A DNA stretch of 64,000 nt from Hydractinia symbiolongicarpus (taxonomy: Eukaryota; Cnidaria; Hydrozoa; Anthoathecata; Hydractiniidae): positions 6,758,001-6,822,000 of the forward strand of contig NC_079879.1 in assembly GCF_029227915.1 (NCBI RefSeq), written 5' to 3'. Shown piece after piece: positions 12,841-25,048 of this stretch; positions within the stretch are counted from its first letter, which is position 1; every line of letters begins with the position of its first letter. The notes under the pieces are model-generated. The model did no database searches. It was not told the DNA's origin and was given only the letters and a program-made list of their open reading frames with translations. The translations under genes and the position numbers were made by a program.

Positions 12841-13901
12841 TCGGACTTTTAATATTTTATACAAGTTAACAAATATTCAAGCAATATAAAAAACTATAGA
12901 ATTGATAACGTGCTTAGCTCTCTAATAGCTGGTCTGTGTTTTCTCAATTTCCGGTCTGCAAAACATACTACCTGTATTGTTTCACCAAATAATAAATACA
13001 ATACTTCATACATTACACCAAATACTCAAGTTATATATAAAAGTTGAAAAAACATCATATATATATATTCCATATAAATGGAATATAAAAGAACAAATTT
13101 CAGCTTCTTTATCCCCCGCAAAAAATGCCTTACCCTCATCATAACGACTGATATTTTCCAAATATTTTTTCATCTCCGTAATACCAGATAAAAGTTAGGA
13201 AATGCCACGGAATATAAAGCATTCAAAAAACGTTACAGCACATTGAATATGGCGCAGGTTTTTTATGCCACGTGCAAAAATTTACTCAACCAATGTACAA
13301 TTCGAATATAAGACAGTGTCTTCTAAAACTTCAAAACGTGCCTGTCACGGTCATGTCTTGATGGCGTTATACAATGTGTCACAATAAGTACAAATAGCCC
13401 GTTAAAAAACGAACGACATTTGTTTCGACGCGTGTCGGGTATGAACACATCTTTTAAAGAATAACAGTGCTGTTAGCGATCACTTGCGGGTTTGTGAAAA
13501 TGGACAATTATCGTTTGGCCCACGAATTAAAAGAGAGCCTGCTAATTATACGTGATTATATATTATATATTATACGTCAACGAACATGCACTAAACATAT
13601 TATATCATCAAATTGTTAGAAGAAGTCACAGTCTTAACTTACTATGTGCTTTATAGTAACTACCCGTTATGCTACAGTTAGAATTTGTTTCATTGTTAAA
13701 AAATCTGTATTATCGTCCTCTAATCCGGCGGTTGTTTAGATTTTTTAAGGAAAAAAAGGGCTAAGTGCGGCAATCACATATGTTTGAACGCGCGTAACCA
13801 TGTTTTTGCTCCTAAGAATTTGTAACAATGTAAAAATCAAATGGGAGAAAAATCAAGTTGGTAATATAAAATAAACATAACAATATCTTTAGAAAAAAAG
13901 A
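12841..13901. other. Intergenic; duplicated TRAF 5' flank at its right end
   Basis: No gene is seen. From about 13580 the sequence matches the 5' flank of TRAF copy B (from about 15120), including the 'cgaacatgcactaaacatat' block and a CCGGCGGTTGT block. This shows that copies A and B arose by direct duplication including upstream sequence. Confidence 0.7.
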
Positions 13902-14413
13902 ATGGTATTTGAAAGTAGAAATCGTCAGTTATCCATCGAGAAAGTTTAAGAAAGAAGAAAGTGACTACGAAGTTTTGATGGTTAAGACTCTAACAGAAAG
14001 ATTGCCTTCCCATTTTGTATAAAGTTAATGCGTAATCCGATTTAAACATTTCGAGGGGAATTGGCTTGTGAATATTGCTATCATATCCATAAAACGTAAG
14101 TTGTAATCTCCTTTTGCTTTCTTTGCCAATCAGAAAAAGTCAAATGCAAGAAATAATATACAATAGGCAGGTGTCGCTACTTTAAGACCTTCTTAATAAT
14201 TATCTTTTGTTGGCTCATATGTAATAAATAATCATACATTTGATGTCCTCTCTTTATAGCAACCCAAACATCTGGCCAATCGACAACGAAAAAATAATGC
14301 CAGGAAATGTGAAAAGAGATAAATTTCTGGAAATGATCATTCAGAATCTACAATGTTTTTGTATCAACAAAGAACACAGATGTTGCTGGCAAGGAAGAAT
14401 TGCTGAAGTTGAA
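13902..14413 (+). pseudogene. TRAF-like gene copy A (degenerate RING and first zinc-finger exons)
   Basis: This is the exon 1 homolog (13902-14095, then GTAAGT) and exon 2 homolog (14260-14413, then GTAAGA) of the complete TRAF gene at 17790-19913. Exon 1 is 194 bases instead of 197. It has an in-frame TAA where the other copies have CAA, and a further indel near the first RING cysteines. In exon 2 the Cys of the 'CPID' motif is replaced by Trp. No exon 3 or MATH exon follows: homology to copy B ends near 14626. Copy A uses a normal GT donor after exon 2, unlike copies B and C. Confidence 0.8.
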
Positions 14414-14669
14414 GTAAGATTGTTTAACTGCAAACAAATGTTTTGAGAATGTCAATTAATAATCTCCTGCCGGAGATCGAATAAAGATGGAACCTTAATT
14501 TAGAGAAAGGTTTTACTTTTAAATTCATCAATTTTAAAAGCTAGAAAATTTAGGCAAACGAATGCCTTTCTTTAAAATAAATCACTTCAGTTTAAATGCT
14601 TTTAGAGTACATCAAAACTTTTTAATTATAAAGATTGTTTGTTGCAAAAAAATTTAAAAGAATTACTTT

Positions 14670-16830
14670 TTCGTATACGCGACTTGCATTATGGATAACT
14701 ATATATACATTGTCAAATAACGCTGAACTCGAACTCTCGTACACCCATGTACTCCTTTAAAGAAGTTTGTTCTCAGCAAAAGTTCAGAGCAGATAAAAAA
14801 CCATTTAAAAAGATTTATAAAATATATCTGATAAGAAAGAACGTGTCACTCTTAAATGACGTCAATATATATATACACAGTCATAGAATTATTTTTAAAG
14901 TATACTAAGCATTACAAACAAACTAAGACAACTGCGAGGGAGATCCCTAATTGTTTTCGTTGCAGCTTAGTTTCAGAACTAGTTGCGAAATCATTCAACA
15001 AGTAGGCACTTTTATGGTCCTGAAAAAGTCTGAAGCCTATTAAAGAAGATCTCTGAGCGTAGGCCTATTAGGCATTATTCAATCACATCATTGCCTTATA
15101 AAAACGCTTCAATAACTTCACGAACATGCACTAAACATATTATATCATCAAATTGATAAAAAATGTCAACGAAGTTACAGACTTACTTATTTCGCGGTAT
15201 ATAGTAACTAGCCGTTATGCTACAGTTAGAATTTGTTTCATTATTAAGAAATCTATATTATCTTCCTCTACTCCGGCGGTTGTGTAGATTAACTGAATCC
15301 ATAGATTTAATGTCGGAAGGCTTTTAGGGACAATAGAAGCCATAGCTAAGCGCGGCAGTCATATATGTTTGAACGCGCGCTAAGCCATGTTTTTACTCCT
15401 AAGGATCTGTAACATCAATGTGAAAATCAAATTGGAGAAAAATAAATAAACATAAAATATTTTCAGAAAAAAATAAAATAAAAAAGAAATGGTATTTGAA
15501 AGTAAAAATCGTCGGCTATCCATCGAAAAAGCTCAAGACAGAAAAGAAAGTGGCTACGACGTTTTGTTGGTTAAGCCATTAACAGAAAGATTGACATGCC
15601 CATTTTGTATGAAGTTGATGCGCAATCCGATTCAAACATTTCGAGGCGAATTAGCTTGTGAATATTGCTATCAAATCCATAAAACGTAAGTTGCAATCTC
15701 CTTTTGCTTTCTTTGCCAATCAGAAAAAGTCAAATGCAAGAATTAATATATAATAGGCAGGTGTGGCTACTTTAGGTCTTCTTAATAATTATCTTTTTTT
15801 TTGGCTCATATGTAATAAATAATCATGCATTTGATGCTATCTTTTTGTAGTGACGCAAACATATGCCCAATCGACAAAGAAAAAATAATACCAGGAAATG
15901 TGAATAGAGATAAATTTCAGGAAATGATCATTCAGAATCTACAATGTTTTTGTATCAACAAAGAACGCGGATGTTGTTGGCAAGAAAGAGTTGCTAAAGT
16001 TGAGGCAAGAATGTTTGTTGCAAAAAATTTTTTTAAGAAACTGAATTAATAATCTGCTACCTGAGATCGAATTGAGATGAAACTTTAGTTTAAGGAAAAG
16101 GTTGACGTTCGATTTCATCAATTTTTAAAGCAAACAAAATTTAAGCAAACGAATGCCTGTCTTTAAAATATATCACTTCAGTTTAAATGTTTTAAAAGTA
16201 CATCAAAACTCTATAAATAACCAGAAATAAGTACAAAATAATTAATGCTTTAAGTTGCATATCTAGGATCACCAGAGCAACTGTTGTTTCAAGCCAATGA
16301 AATGCTTCTTCTGCCACGAGAAACTTAAAAAAACGGCAAATCACTGATTTCCATTTGAAACGATGTTCTTTTTTTTTAGACAGAACTACATGTATTCATA
16401 AAGCAGATGGATGTTCATTTAAGGTATAACTTATATTTAATACCGTTTATTATTATTTTTCAAATAAACGTGTGAGTATGAGGTCTGAGGAAATTACTCA
16501 CTTTTAATAAGTTTGTTAATATGTTTGTTTATGTTTAAGTCAGATCTGTCAAAATTTATTTTTCATGAGACAGCTAAGAGTCTTTTTTTTTTAGATAAGT
16601 CATGTTTTCTTTGAATTATAGTTTTAAAGTTCTGCAATTGATTGAATTTATTTATTCATTCCTCATTTCTCTTATACTGTTTTATTACACAGGTATTAAC
16701 CTTCTTTTCACTCATCTTTTTATAGCGTCCTTATAATTTTTACATTTTCCCACATTAAAAGACGAAGGTATTATTGTACGAATTCTTTTAGCCATCTTGT
16801 ATCGAAAAGCATGTCATTCAGCTATTTATA
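14670..16830. repeat. Left arm of a large inverted duplication
   Basis: This arm is the reverse complement of roughly 18600-20745, with about 2.1 kb per arm and a loop of about 1.8 kb. Landmarks found in both arms are the 'cgtatacgcgacttgcatt' block, the TGACGTCA site, the 'cgaacatgcactaaacatat' block, all three 5' TRAF exons and the first roughly 35 bases of exon 4. Scattered differences show that the arms have diverged and are not an assembly artefact of identical sequence. Confidence 0.88.
15489..16830 (+). pseudogene. TRAF-like gene copy B (lacks the MATH exon; exon 3 frameshifted)
   Basis: Exon 1 (15489-15685) and exon 2 (15851-16004) are open and match the complete copy closely. Exon 3 (16267-16423) is 157 bases instead of 156. 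The extra base brings an early TGA shortly after the 'CFFCHEKL' finger. An exon 4 start is recognisable at 16792, but homology ends within about 40 bases at the inverted-duplication breakpoint, so the coiled coil and MATH domain are absent. A truncated RING-plus-finger product is conceivable, but the gene cannot encode a normal TRAF. Exon 2 is followed by GCAAGA rather than a GT donor. Confidence 0.82.
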
Positions 16831-17789
16831 ACACAAATTAATAACATTAAGTTTGTAAGTACAGGTTGACCGTTGTGTCTCAAGTAAAATTTGTCTATGG
16901 AGGAACATCACAATCCAAAATTTCTAACTCTATTACAATGCAAAACAATATATAAAATTGCCATAGCCTTTCATCAGTTTGTGCAACAATCCATAATAGC
17001 AATCGCAATTAAAAAAGTGTCTATAAACTTTACCGAAAGTAGCTAGAAGTTTTTAGAGGACTTGATATAAAATTTCCTGATTGTCCAACGTTCAGCTACT
17101 GAATTTCAAGGAAATCATTTAGTGCTCTCTAAAAAACTTTAAGCCAACTTAGTGCAAGATGATAGCTATCCAGCAGTTGCTAGTTAGCTGAATTACAATT
17201 TTAAACTAACCTTTACAAATTTTTACTTTATATAACGAAGTTATATTTTGATAGCAGTTCTCCTGCCAGTTTTCTTTCCCCTTTCTTATGTGATTGATAC
17301 TAAGCAATCAAACGCAAAAATCGAAGTTTTTTGTCATATCCCATTCCCTACACACACAGATATGCTGTGCTGACTATGTTGCCGACTCTTTATAGAGCAG
17401 CAATAAAACCTATCCATAACAGTAAACACTTCTTAACTTGACCTTAACCTTTAATTATGAAAATAGTTTGTTTAACACACTTGTGACATCAATCATACAC
17501 ATGAATGTTGGTTATTGGAATTGAATTAAAGTTTGGGAAATTTCAATCTTTAACTTGCATTTCTCTAGTTATGTTCTTTAACTCACCACATTAAAAAGAT
17601 ATCGGATTTACGTATGTTTCAGTTCTACTTAAATAATTCTATTTTCACATATTTTCTTACAATTAAAAAATTCCTCATTTAAATTTCATAATTTTATTGT
17701 GACTCAATCACAAAAGTTGGTGCATTTTTCTTTTTTCTTAATGTTGAAGTGTTTATTTTAACGTGTCTGATTTCATCAAGTACATCCAT
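16831..17789. other. Loop of the inverted duplication, 3' flank of the TRAF gene
   Basis: AT-rich sequence downstream of the minus-strand TRAF stop codon. No other gene is seen. The forward-strand open frame at 17749-17967 is antisense to the MATH exon. Confidence 0.6.
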
Positions 17790-19913
17790 TTACTTTGCAG
17801 ATATCTCAATGAAAATCGAGTCGTCTTTGATAAAACCTTCGTTTAAAAGCTTTTCCTTGGATACAAACAATGGGCAACCAGCTGCTACATTCATCTCTTT
17901 AGTGGGCTTGCGAAAACTGGATGAAGTACCATCTGGTAAAAAACTCTCCTCTATGCTCTTGCTGTAATCTCTTTGGTTGATCAATTTGAACATCACATGT
18001 TTATTGAAAGGCCATTCCAGCAAATTATCATACTCAGATTTCATTACAACCATAAACAAAGACAAATGAGAGCATCTCCCCATTCCATCTCCATTCAGAT
18101 ATAATCGTCCACAGAATTTGTATCCATATCTACTTGTAAAACAAGGAGCACTGTGTAATGCTGTCACTTTGCCTGTAACAGCTTGTTGCATTCTATACGT
18201 TACGTTATCAATTTTCCATAGCATTCTTCCATTGTAGGACGTGTTCTCACTTAACTGCTGTTTTAATTCCAAAGTTGAAGTTTTTTGTTTCAGCTCGTTC
18301 ATTTCAAATGTGGTCGATAAATCAGGTGTCGCGAGATGGTCTTGTGTCGGCCTCTTCTTAACTGCATTTGATAGCTCAATAAGTTCCGCATTAGTCATTT
18401 CCATGTGTTTCTTCATGTTTTCGATTTCTGCCAGCAACAACTCGACGGTGTTTTTTAATGATGAAATATTAGAATTTAACTCGACTTTGCTTTTTTGGAT
18501 TTCTAATTCTTGTTGGGCAAGTTTTTCTTTTAGATGTTCGCACTGAGTATTGCAATCTTGAAGATTTCGCTGTTGCAAAAATGCATGGTGATGGGTATTC
18601 TCTTTTAGGTGAATTACATGCTCTTCGATGCCAGATGGCTAAAAGAATTCGTGCAATAATACGTTCGTCTTTTAATGTGGGAAAATATAGAAATTATAAA
18701 GACGCTATAAAAAGATGAGTGATAAGAAGGTTAATACTTGTGTAATAAAATAGTATAGGAGTAAAGTGGGATGAATGTTCAAACGATTTTTAAGGAAAGC
18801 AATAAATGCAGAGTTTAAAACGATAATTCAAAGAAAATATGATTTATCTCCATTACTTAACTGTCTCATGAAATATAAAACGTGAAGAGTAAACTCGAGA
18901 GGTCCGATGTGAACATAAACAAACATATTTATAAATTATAAAAATACTAATATAAGGCCTTACATGTTTATTTGAAAAATTATAATAACGGTAATACCTT
19001 AAATGAACATCCATCTGCTTTATGAATACATGTAGTTCTCTCTAAAAGAGCTGGACATTGTTTCAAATGGAAATCAGTGATATGGCTTTCTTCAAGTTTC
19101 TCGTGGCAGAAGAAGCATTTCATTGGCTTGAAGCAACAGTTGCTCTGGTGGTCCTAGATATGCAACTTAAAGCATTAATTATTTTGTACTTATTTTTGAT
19201 GTACTTTTAAAACATTTAAACTGAAGTAATTTATTTCGAAGATAGGCATTCGTTTGCTTAAATTTTGTTTGCTTTAAAAATTGATGAAATCGAAGGTCAA
19301 CCTTTTCCTTAAACTAAAGTTTCATCTCAATTCGATCTCAGGTAGCAGATTATTAATTCAGTTTCTTTAAAAAATTTTTTTGCAACAAACAATCTTGCCT
19401 CAACTTCAGCAACTCTTCCTTGCCAACAACATCTGCGTTCTTTGTTGATACAAAAACATTGTAGATTCTGAATGATCATTTCCTGAAATTTATCTCTATT
19501 CACATTTCCTGGTATTATTTTTTCTTTGTCGATTGGGCATATGTTTGCGTCACTACAAAAAGATAGCATCAAATGCATGATTATTTATTACATATGAGCC
19601 AACAAAAGATAATTATTAAAAAGGCCTTAAAGTAGCGACACCTGCCTATTATGTATTATTTCTTGCATTTGAATTTTTCTGATTGGCAAAGAAAGCAAAA
19701 GGAAATTGCAACTTACGTTATATGGATTTGATAGCAATATTCACAAGCTAATTCGCCTCGAAATGTTTGTATCGGATTACGCATCAACTTCTTACAAAAT
19801 GGACATGTCAATCTTTCTGTTAATGGCTTCACTAACAAAACGTCGTACCCACTTCCTTTTCTTCCTTGAGCTTTTTCGATGGATAATCGACGATTTCTAC
19901 TTTCAAGTACCAT
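17790..19913 (-). CDS. TRAF-family protein, four exons (degenerate RING, zinc fingers, coiled coil, MATH)
   Basis: Exons are 19717-19913, 19399-19552, 18998-19153 and 17790-18638, giving 451 residues. TRAFs are cytoplasmic adaptors that bind receptor tails through a trimeric MATH/TRAF-C domain and signal to NF-kB and JNK. Exon 1 holds the RING start (CPFCKKLMRNPIQTF). Exon 2 continues with ICPID and the first TRAF finger (CFCINKERRCCWQGRVAEVE). Exon 3 carries further Cys/His pairs (CCFKPMKCFFCHEKL, then HLKQC and CIHKADGC). Exon 4 has a heptad-like Glu/Leu-rich coiled coil, then a full MATH domain with the family signatures TSRYGYKFCGRLYLNGDG, HLSLFMVVM and GCPLFVS. Oddities: the central RING Cys and His (usually CGH) are replaced by RGE, and intron 2 starts with GC. 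The gene spans the right arm and loop of the inverted duplication. Confidence 0.88.
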
Positions 19914-20745
19914 TTTTTTTTTTTATTCTGAAAATATTTTATGTTTATTTACTTTATCTTAGCAATCTTATTTTTCTTCGATTTGATTTTCACTGTGGTG
20001 TTACAAATCCTTAGGAGTAAAAACATGGCTTAGGGTGCGTTCACACATATATAACTGCCGCGCTTAGCTATGGCTTCTCTTGTCCCTAAAAGCCTTTCGA
20101 CATTAAATCTATGGATTCAGTTAATCTACACAACCGCCGGAGTAGAGGGAGATAATACAGATTTCTTTATAATGAAACAAATTCTAACTGTAACATAACG
20201 GCTAGTTACTATATACCGCGAAATAAGTAAGTCTGTAACTTCGTTGACATTTTTTAACAATTTGATGGTATAATATGTTTAGTGCATGTTCGTTGACGTT
20301 ATTAAAGCGTTTTTATAAGGCAATGATATGATTGGATAATGACTAAAGGCCTACGCTCAGAGATCTGCTTTAATAGGCTTCAGACTTTTTCAGTACCATA
20401 AAAGTACCTACTTGTTGAATGATTTCGCAACTAGTTCTGAAACTACGCTGCAACGAAAACAATTAGGGATCTCCCTCGCACTTGTCCTAATTTGTTTGTA
20501 ATGCTTAGTATAGTTTAAAAATAGTTCTATGACTGTGTATATATATTGACGTCATTTAAGAGTGACACGTTCTTTCTTATCAGATATATTTTATAAATCT
20601 TTTTAAATGGTTTTTTATCTGCTGTGAACTTTTGCTGAGAACATACTTCTTTAAAGGAGTACATTGGTGTACGAGAGTTCGTGTTCAGCGTTATTCGACA
20701 ATGTATATATAATTATCCACAATGCAAGTCGCGTATACGAAAAAG
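18600..20745. repeat. Right arm of a large inverted duplication
   Basis: Reverse complement of 14670-16830. It contains exons 1-3 of the complete minus-strand TRAF gene and the start of its exon 4. The inner breakpoint falls just inside exon 4, so the remaining coiled-coil and MATH coding sequence lies in the unduplicated loop (16831-18600). Confidence 0.88.
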
Positions 20746-20964
20746 TAATGAAATTTTTGTAGAGAGATATGGGCCAACCCTATTTTTTTATATTTCGGTG
20801 TTTTATTTCTAGATGTGGTTTTGGTTTCAAATTTTACGAAATTTCCTTTTTTTCTATCATAGATATGAAAAGTTTATTACCATTACTAAAACAAAAGTGG
20901 GATTTGGGAGAAAAAGATGACGTCATTAAAAAATAATGACGTCATAATTAATTTTTTGACGTCA
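20547..20964. promoter_or_regulatory. Cluster of CRE/ATF-type TGACGTCA sites upstream of the TRAF gene
   Basis: Exact TGACGTCA octamers occur at 20547-20554, 20918-20925, 20937-20944 and 20957-20964, about 0.6-1.05 kb upstream of the TRAF start codon at 19913. Two of them form a perfect 12-bp-arm palindrome (20917-20945). The first is also present in the other duplication arm near 14860. Such octamers bind CREB/ATF factors in animals; activity here is inference. Confidence 0.35.
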
Positions 20965-22327
20965 AATCATTTCTTCTATTTTGCTTAGTTACTGCGCCAA
21001 TTTTTATTATTATTCAAATTTTAAAGCGTTAAAAAGAGCACTTGAAGGAGACTTTATCAAATCTTGTGGTGTATGTATAGTACGTATAGCTAGGGTAATA
21101 AAATGCTCTTATTTGTTTCCATACTCTGACATAACTAATAAAAGTTATAACGTTGTTATCAGTTAAAGCAGCTTCGTCATTGCTATAAGCTGTATTCAAC
21201 ATCTGTACAAAACTACAATTAATTTGTTATTACTAATATTAAATACAAAAATCAATATCTAAGCAAACAGTATTGTCGTAGTAGAAACATGACGTATACT
21301 TTCACTTTCGCATATGATTCACGTCCTTCAACTCCTTCTAGATATTAAATTTTTAACGAAACATAGAACAAACTTTTTGTCGTATACAAAAGGAAAAATC
21401 AGCCTAATTGTTTTTGCTACACAATTAGAGGTTTCTAAATAGTCGAAAATGATAAAAACGCCCAGCTTTTCAAAAACGGAAGTCTAACCGTTTAAAAAAA
21501 TAGAAAAGAAATGTTCCATTAGCTTACCCTTACTTGTTAGGCTGAAATAACTTAAGACTAAATTGGACCCCTTTTAAAACATTCTTGTTGAAATCGAACT
21601 TTTGCCTTTGATCTATCTCTATTATACTTATTTTGTTTTAAATTTTTTTTATATCGCCACGTTACTGCATCGTTTATTAATGCTCAACCAGATATTGTGT
21701 CTTGTGCGTTTTTTTACAACCCTGGTATGCCCCAGTTAATAGCCCTACTGTAGTTATGTAGGTATAACCTACAAAAAAAAGGAAAAAATGAAGAAAGTAA
21801 CAATAAATGCATAGATAGCGTTAGAGTTACTACTAATATTTAATTTAACGCATTTACACATATTGCCCAAATATGGCTCATGTAACTCTTTCAGTAACAC
21901 AACCAAATGCAGGTACCAGACAAATTCACAGGCAGGTATATATATAGCTACCTGACAGAATGTGTCTTTGATTGTTGCGTAAAAAGAATTACAAAAAGAA
22001 TTCTAAATATCTTGTTTTGTTTACTGAATTCTTTCTTTAGCTTTATTTGTTTTCTAAACATAGATTTTGACGTACTATTTTACTTATATAAGCAATTACA
22101 GAAATATATTTTAAAAAACACAGTATGTTCTCATGTTATGAGCCTACATGGACATGTATTGCATTATTTGTCTTGAAACCTCTTTTAGTGACCTTTATTT
22201 CGTTATGAGTTTTTTTATGTAACGCGCTTCAAAACAATTTTTCGAGGTGCTAATAGACGTTTGAAAGACAACGAGACATAAAAAAGAGAGCTGAGAGACT
22301 AGCGATGTAGCAGTGAGACGAAAAAAA
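20965..22327. other. Non-coding AT-rich stretch
   Basis: No supportable gene. Short open frames (for example 21907-22176) lack recognisable domains and look like chance. Confidence 0.5.
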
Positions 22328-22690
22328 GTAAGACCTTTACAACTTGCAAAAGTACTAAGACCTTTGATGACGTAGCAGAAGTACTAAGACCTTTGATGAC
22401 GTAGCAAAAGTACTAAGACTTGTGATGACGTAGCAAAAGTACTAAGATCTGTGATGACGTAGCAAAAGTACTAAGACCTTTACAACTTGCAGAAGTACTA
22501 AGACCTTTGATGACGTAGCAAAAGTACTAAGACTTGTGATGACGTAGCAAAAGTACTAAGATCTGTGATGACGTAGCAAAAGTACTGACACGTTTGATGA
22601 CTTGGCAAAAGTACTGAAACCTTAAATGACTTGGCAAATGTACTGACACGTTTGATGACCTAGTAAAAGTACTGAGACCAGTTATTCAGT
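22328..22690. repeat. 29-bp minisatellite
   Basis: About twelve copies of a roughly 29-base unit, consensus AAAAGTACTAAGACCT then TTGATGACGTAGC. Variants alternate in order: 'acctttacaacttgc', 'cctttgatgacgtagc', 'cttgtgatgacgtagc', 'atctgtgatgacgtagc'. The order partly repeats, suggesting a higher-order unit of about four monomers. The right end decays gradually to 22690 and beyond. Confidence 0.92.
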
Positions 22691-22991
22691 AAACGTACCG
22701 ACACACATGTGATTTGTCACAAACACTGTGATGTACAGAACTATTGACACATTTGTGACAGAGCAACAACACTGAGATGTCGAGGAGTGCTGTTTTCCCA
22801 CAATATAATACAAACACAAAAGTTCCCTGTAACATGTTTATTCCTATATTAATTTGATTCTGTTGTGTAAAGACTCGTTTCTATTTTACTTCATTTATTA
22901 CTAGAGCGCAAATAGCTTATAAGTAATTTTGTTAGTGCGTGCGCACTTGAAAAAAATTAGGGACTCTGTTTGTGTGACTCTGTTTGTGCGT

Positions 22992-23006
22992 CCCCCCCCC
23001 CCCCCC
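22992..23006. repeat. Homopolymer of 15 C
   Basis: A run of fifteen C in otherwise AT-rich DNA, preceded by a short repeat of 'gactctgtttgtgtg'. Its length is likely to be unreliable in sequencing. Confidence 0.9.
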
Positions 23007-25048
23007 TCAATAACTTTTGATAGGGTCGTTCAAAGTAATGAAACTTGGTACAGTTGTAGAACGCCTTAGTACAAACTCATTCAGATCAAAATATAATTTG
23101 ATTACGTTATTTCGGTCTCCTTTATATAAACCTATTGGTATGCATCTTTGGTAACACAAAAATATTTATTAGCATATATAAAGATATTTAAAAAACAAAA
23201 CAATGCAACAAAATTGTTTTATATTAACTTGCTGGAAAAAGAATTTCAAAAAACCCAGACTGTTGTTCAAAAATGGCAAAAAGTTTCAAGAAATTAAATT
23301 TATTTTTACTCAAATTTTTTTTCGGCTGAATCTGTGATAACAGTTAGACAAAGTCAACAAATTACAATATTCAATGTTATACACAAAAAAAGTTATCCTA
23401 TTTAAAATTGCCGCGGGCTCTTTATTCCCCTCCCCTCCTAATCTCCCCTGCCCAGGTATAATAGGGTTAAATGACAAAAGCATCAATAGATCTGAAAAGA
23501 GAGTCTTTTTATCTTTATCCCTATAACATGAAGCTTTTTTGAAGAAATGACTTAATTTTTCTTGTGAATGGCGTTATCAAAATAGATTTTTTTATGTGAA
23601 GCCCGTTTTTTAGTATTCAGTCTTTAGATCCGCGAAAAATTAAAACCATAGGACTAGCAATTCTTGGCAAATTATAATATATTGTAAAATTGAACGATAT
23701 GCAATGTATGACGTCATTTTTGACGTCACTAAATTGATTTCTAGCCTGCAAGAACATTTCTATTAAAATTATGCGAGCGTGCCAAGTTTCGTCACTTAAA
23801 GGAAAAAAGTGATAAAAAAATTTTTCTTGAATCTGGTAACTTAAAAATGCATAAATGTTTGTCTCAAAAAACCGAAACAGTCCTAAAATACCCCATTATT
23901 TTATCCTACGTTGTTATGTGCATTCCGTTGCCCTATATTTTACATTGTCGTGTCGCGTTACTATTGAGATAAATAGATAGAATATATGAAGCATTAAAAG
24001 TTTGTGTGGCTTCTATGTAAGAATCTCCTAGAATAAGTCTTGTAGTTATAAAAATGTAAGTGAATTATCCTTTGTATAAAATATAATATCCTAACATTAA
24101 GATTTAGTTGTGGCTGTTGTTTTTACGCAAAAAGCAGTTACGCTTTTTATGTTATGACTCTTGCTGGTGATATTTACCCAAGAGTTTATGACCTACAGTT
24201 TTTTTATGCCTATCCCAAGGTTAGTAGGATCAAACAAGCCCAGATAAAGTAGGGCTAAGGGCTGTTCAAAACTTTATGTCGAGGTCTCAGATTGTTGACA
24301 AACTAGTTTAAAAAATTTAATTGCATTCAAATGGAAAAACATTTCCCCGTTACATAGATCTTCGATGCGCATGGTCTAGATCTCGGCAAACATGCAGCAT
24401 ATATTACCATACATGAACCATTTCTTCAGCGAGATAATTAAAAAAAATAATAAAAATTAAACAATAAACTCTTATCACATGGTAATTTTTTTTCAGAAAC
24501 TAAGAATAATATCATTGTGAAAGATTTCCCTACCACGGCCCTGTTAAAAACATTAAAGTTTTGGGCATTTTAAAGAATCGCACTAAAATAATTTTATGTA
24601 AAATGTTATAAGTACCCCTGGACTATAATGCTTCCAATGGTGGAAAATTGCAATGAAATAAAAGAAATTTTTTTGTCTTGTGGCAACCATTAGCATAATC
24701 ATTTCATAAGTATGCATTTAACTAAACAACCTAACGTCTGAAGTCCTAAAACCTCTGTACCAGAGTGTCTTGAAAAGTTCAAAACGCGCGGCTCTATTAC
24801 AGAAATACAGAAGTAATGGTGTAATCACCTTTGGCAGCAAAATTAACTGCCAATTATTTTATTATATTTTGTCCATTATTTTAGATGATCCTATAAACTT
24901 TAATATGAATTAAACTTACTCCTGTTTTTGTTATATATTGTGTTTCTAAGATGTCTTTTTCGTTCTGTTCTGCTTCTGTACAGAATTATTTTCTGCATAC
25001 TGTTTTATTTGCCAATGGGTACGTTTCTAAGAAAAATGGAAAAACCCA
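23007..25048. other. Non-coding AT-rich stretch
   Basis: No gene recognised. Two TGACGTCA octamers lie 12 bases apart at 23709-23728. Nothing else stands out. Confidence 0.5.

Noticed and set aside
18241-18546. Plus-strand 101-aa frame
   Set aside because: Antisense shadow of the TRAF coiled-coil exon.
22328-22690. Regularly spaced repeats that could suggest a CRISPR array
   Set aside because: Units are contiguous without unique spacers, and the context is a eukaryotic genome with no cas genes.
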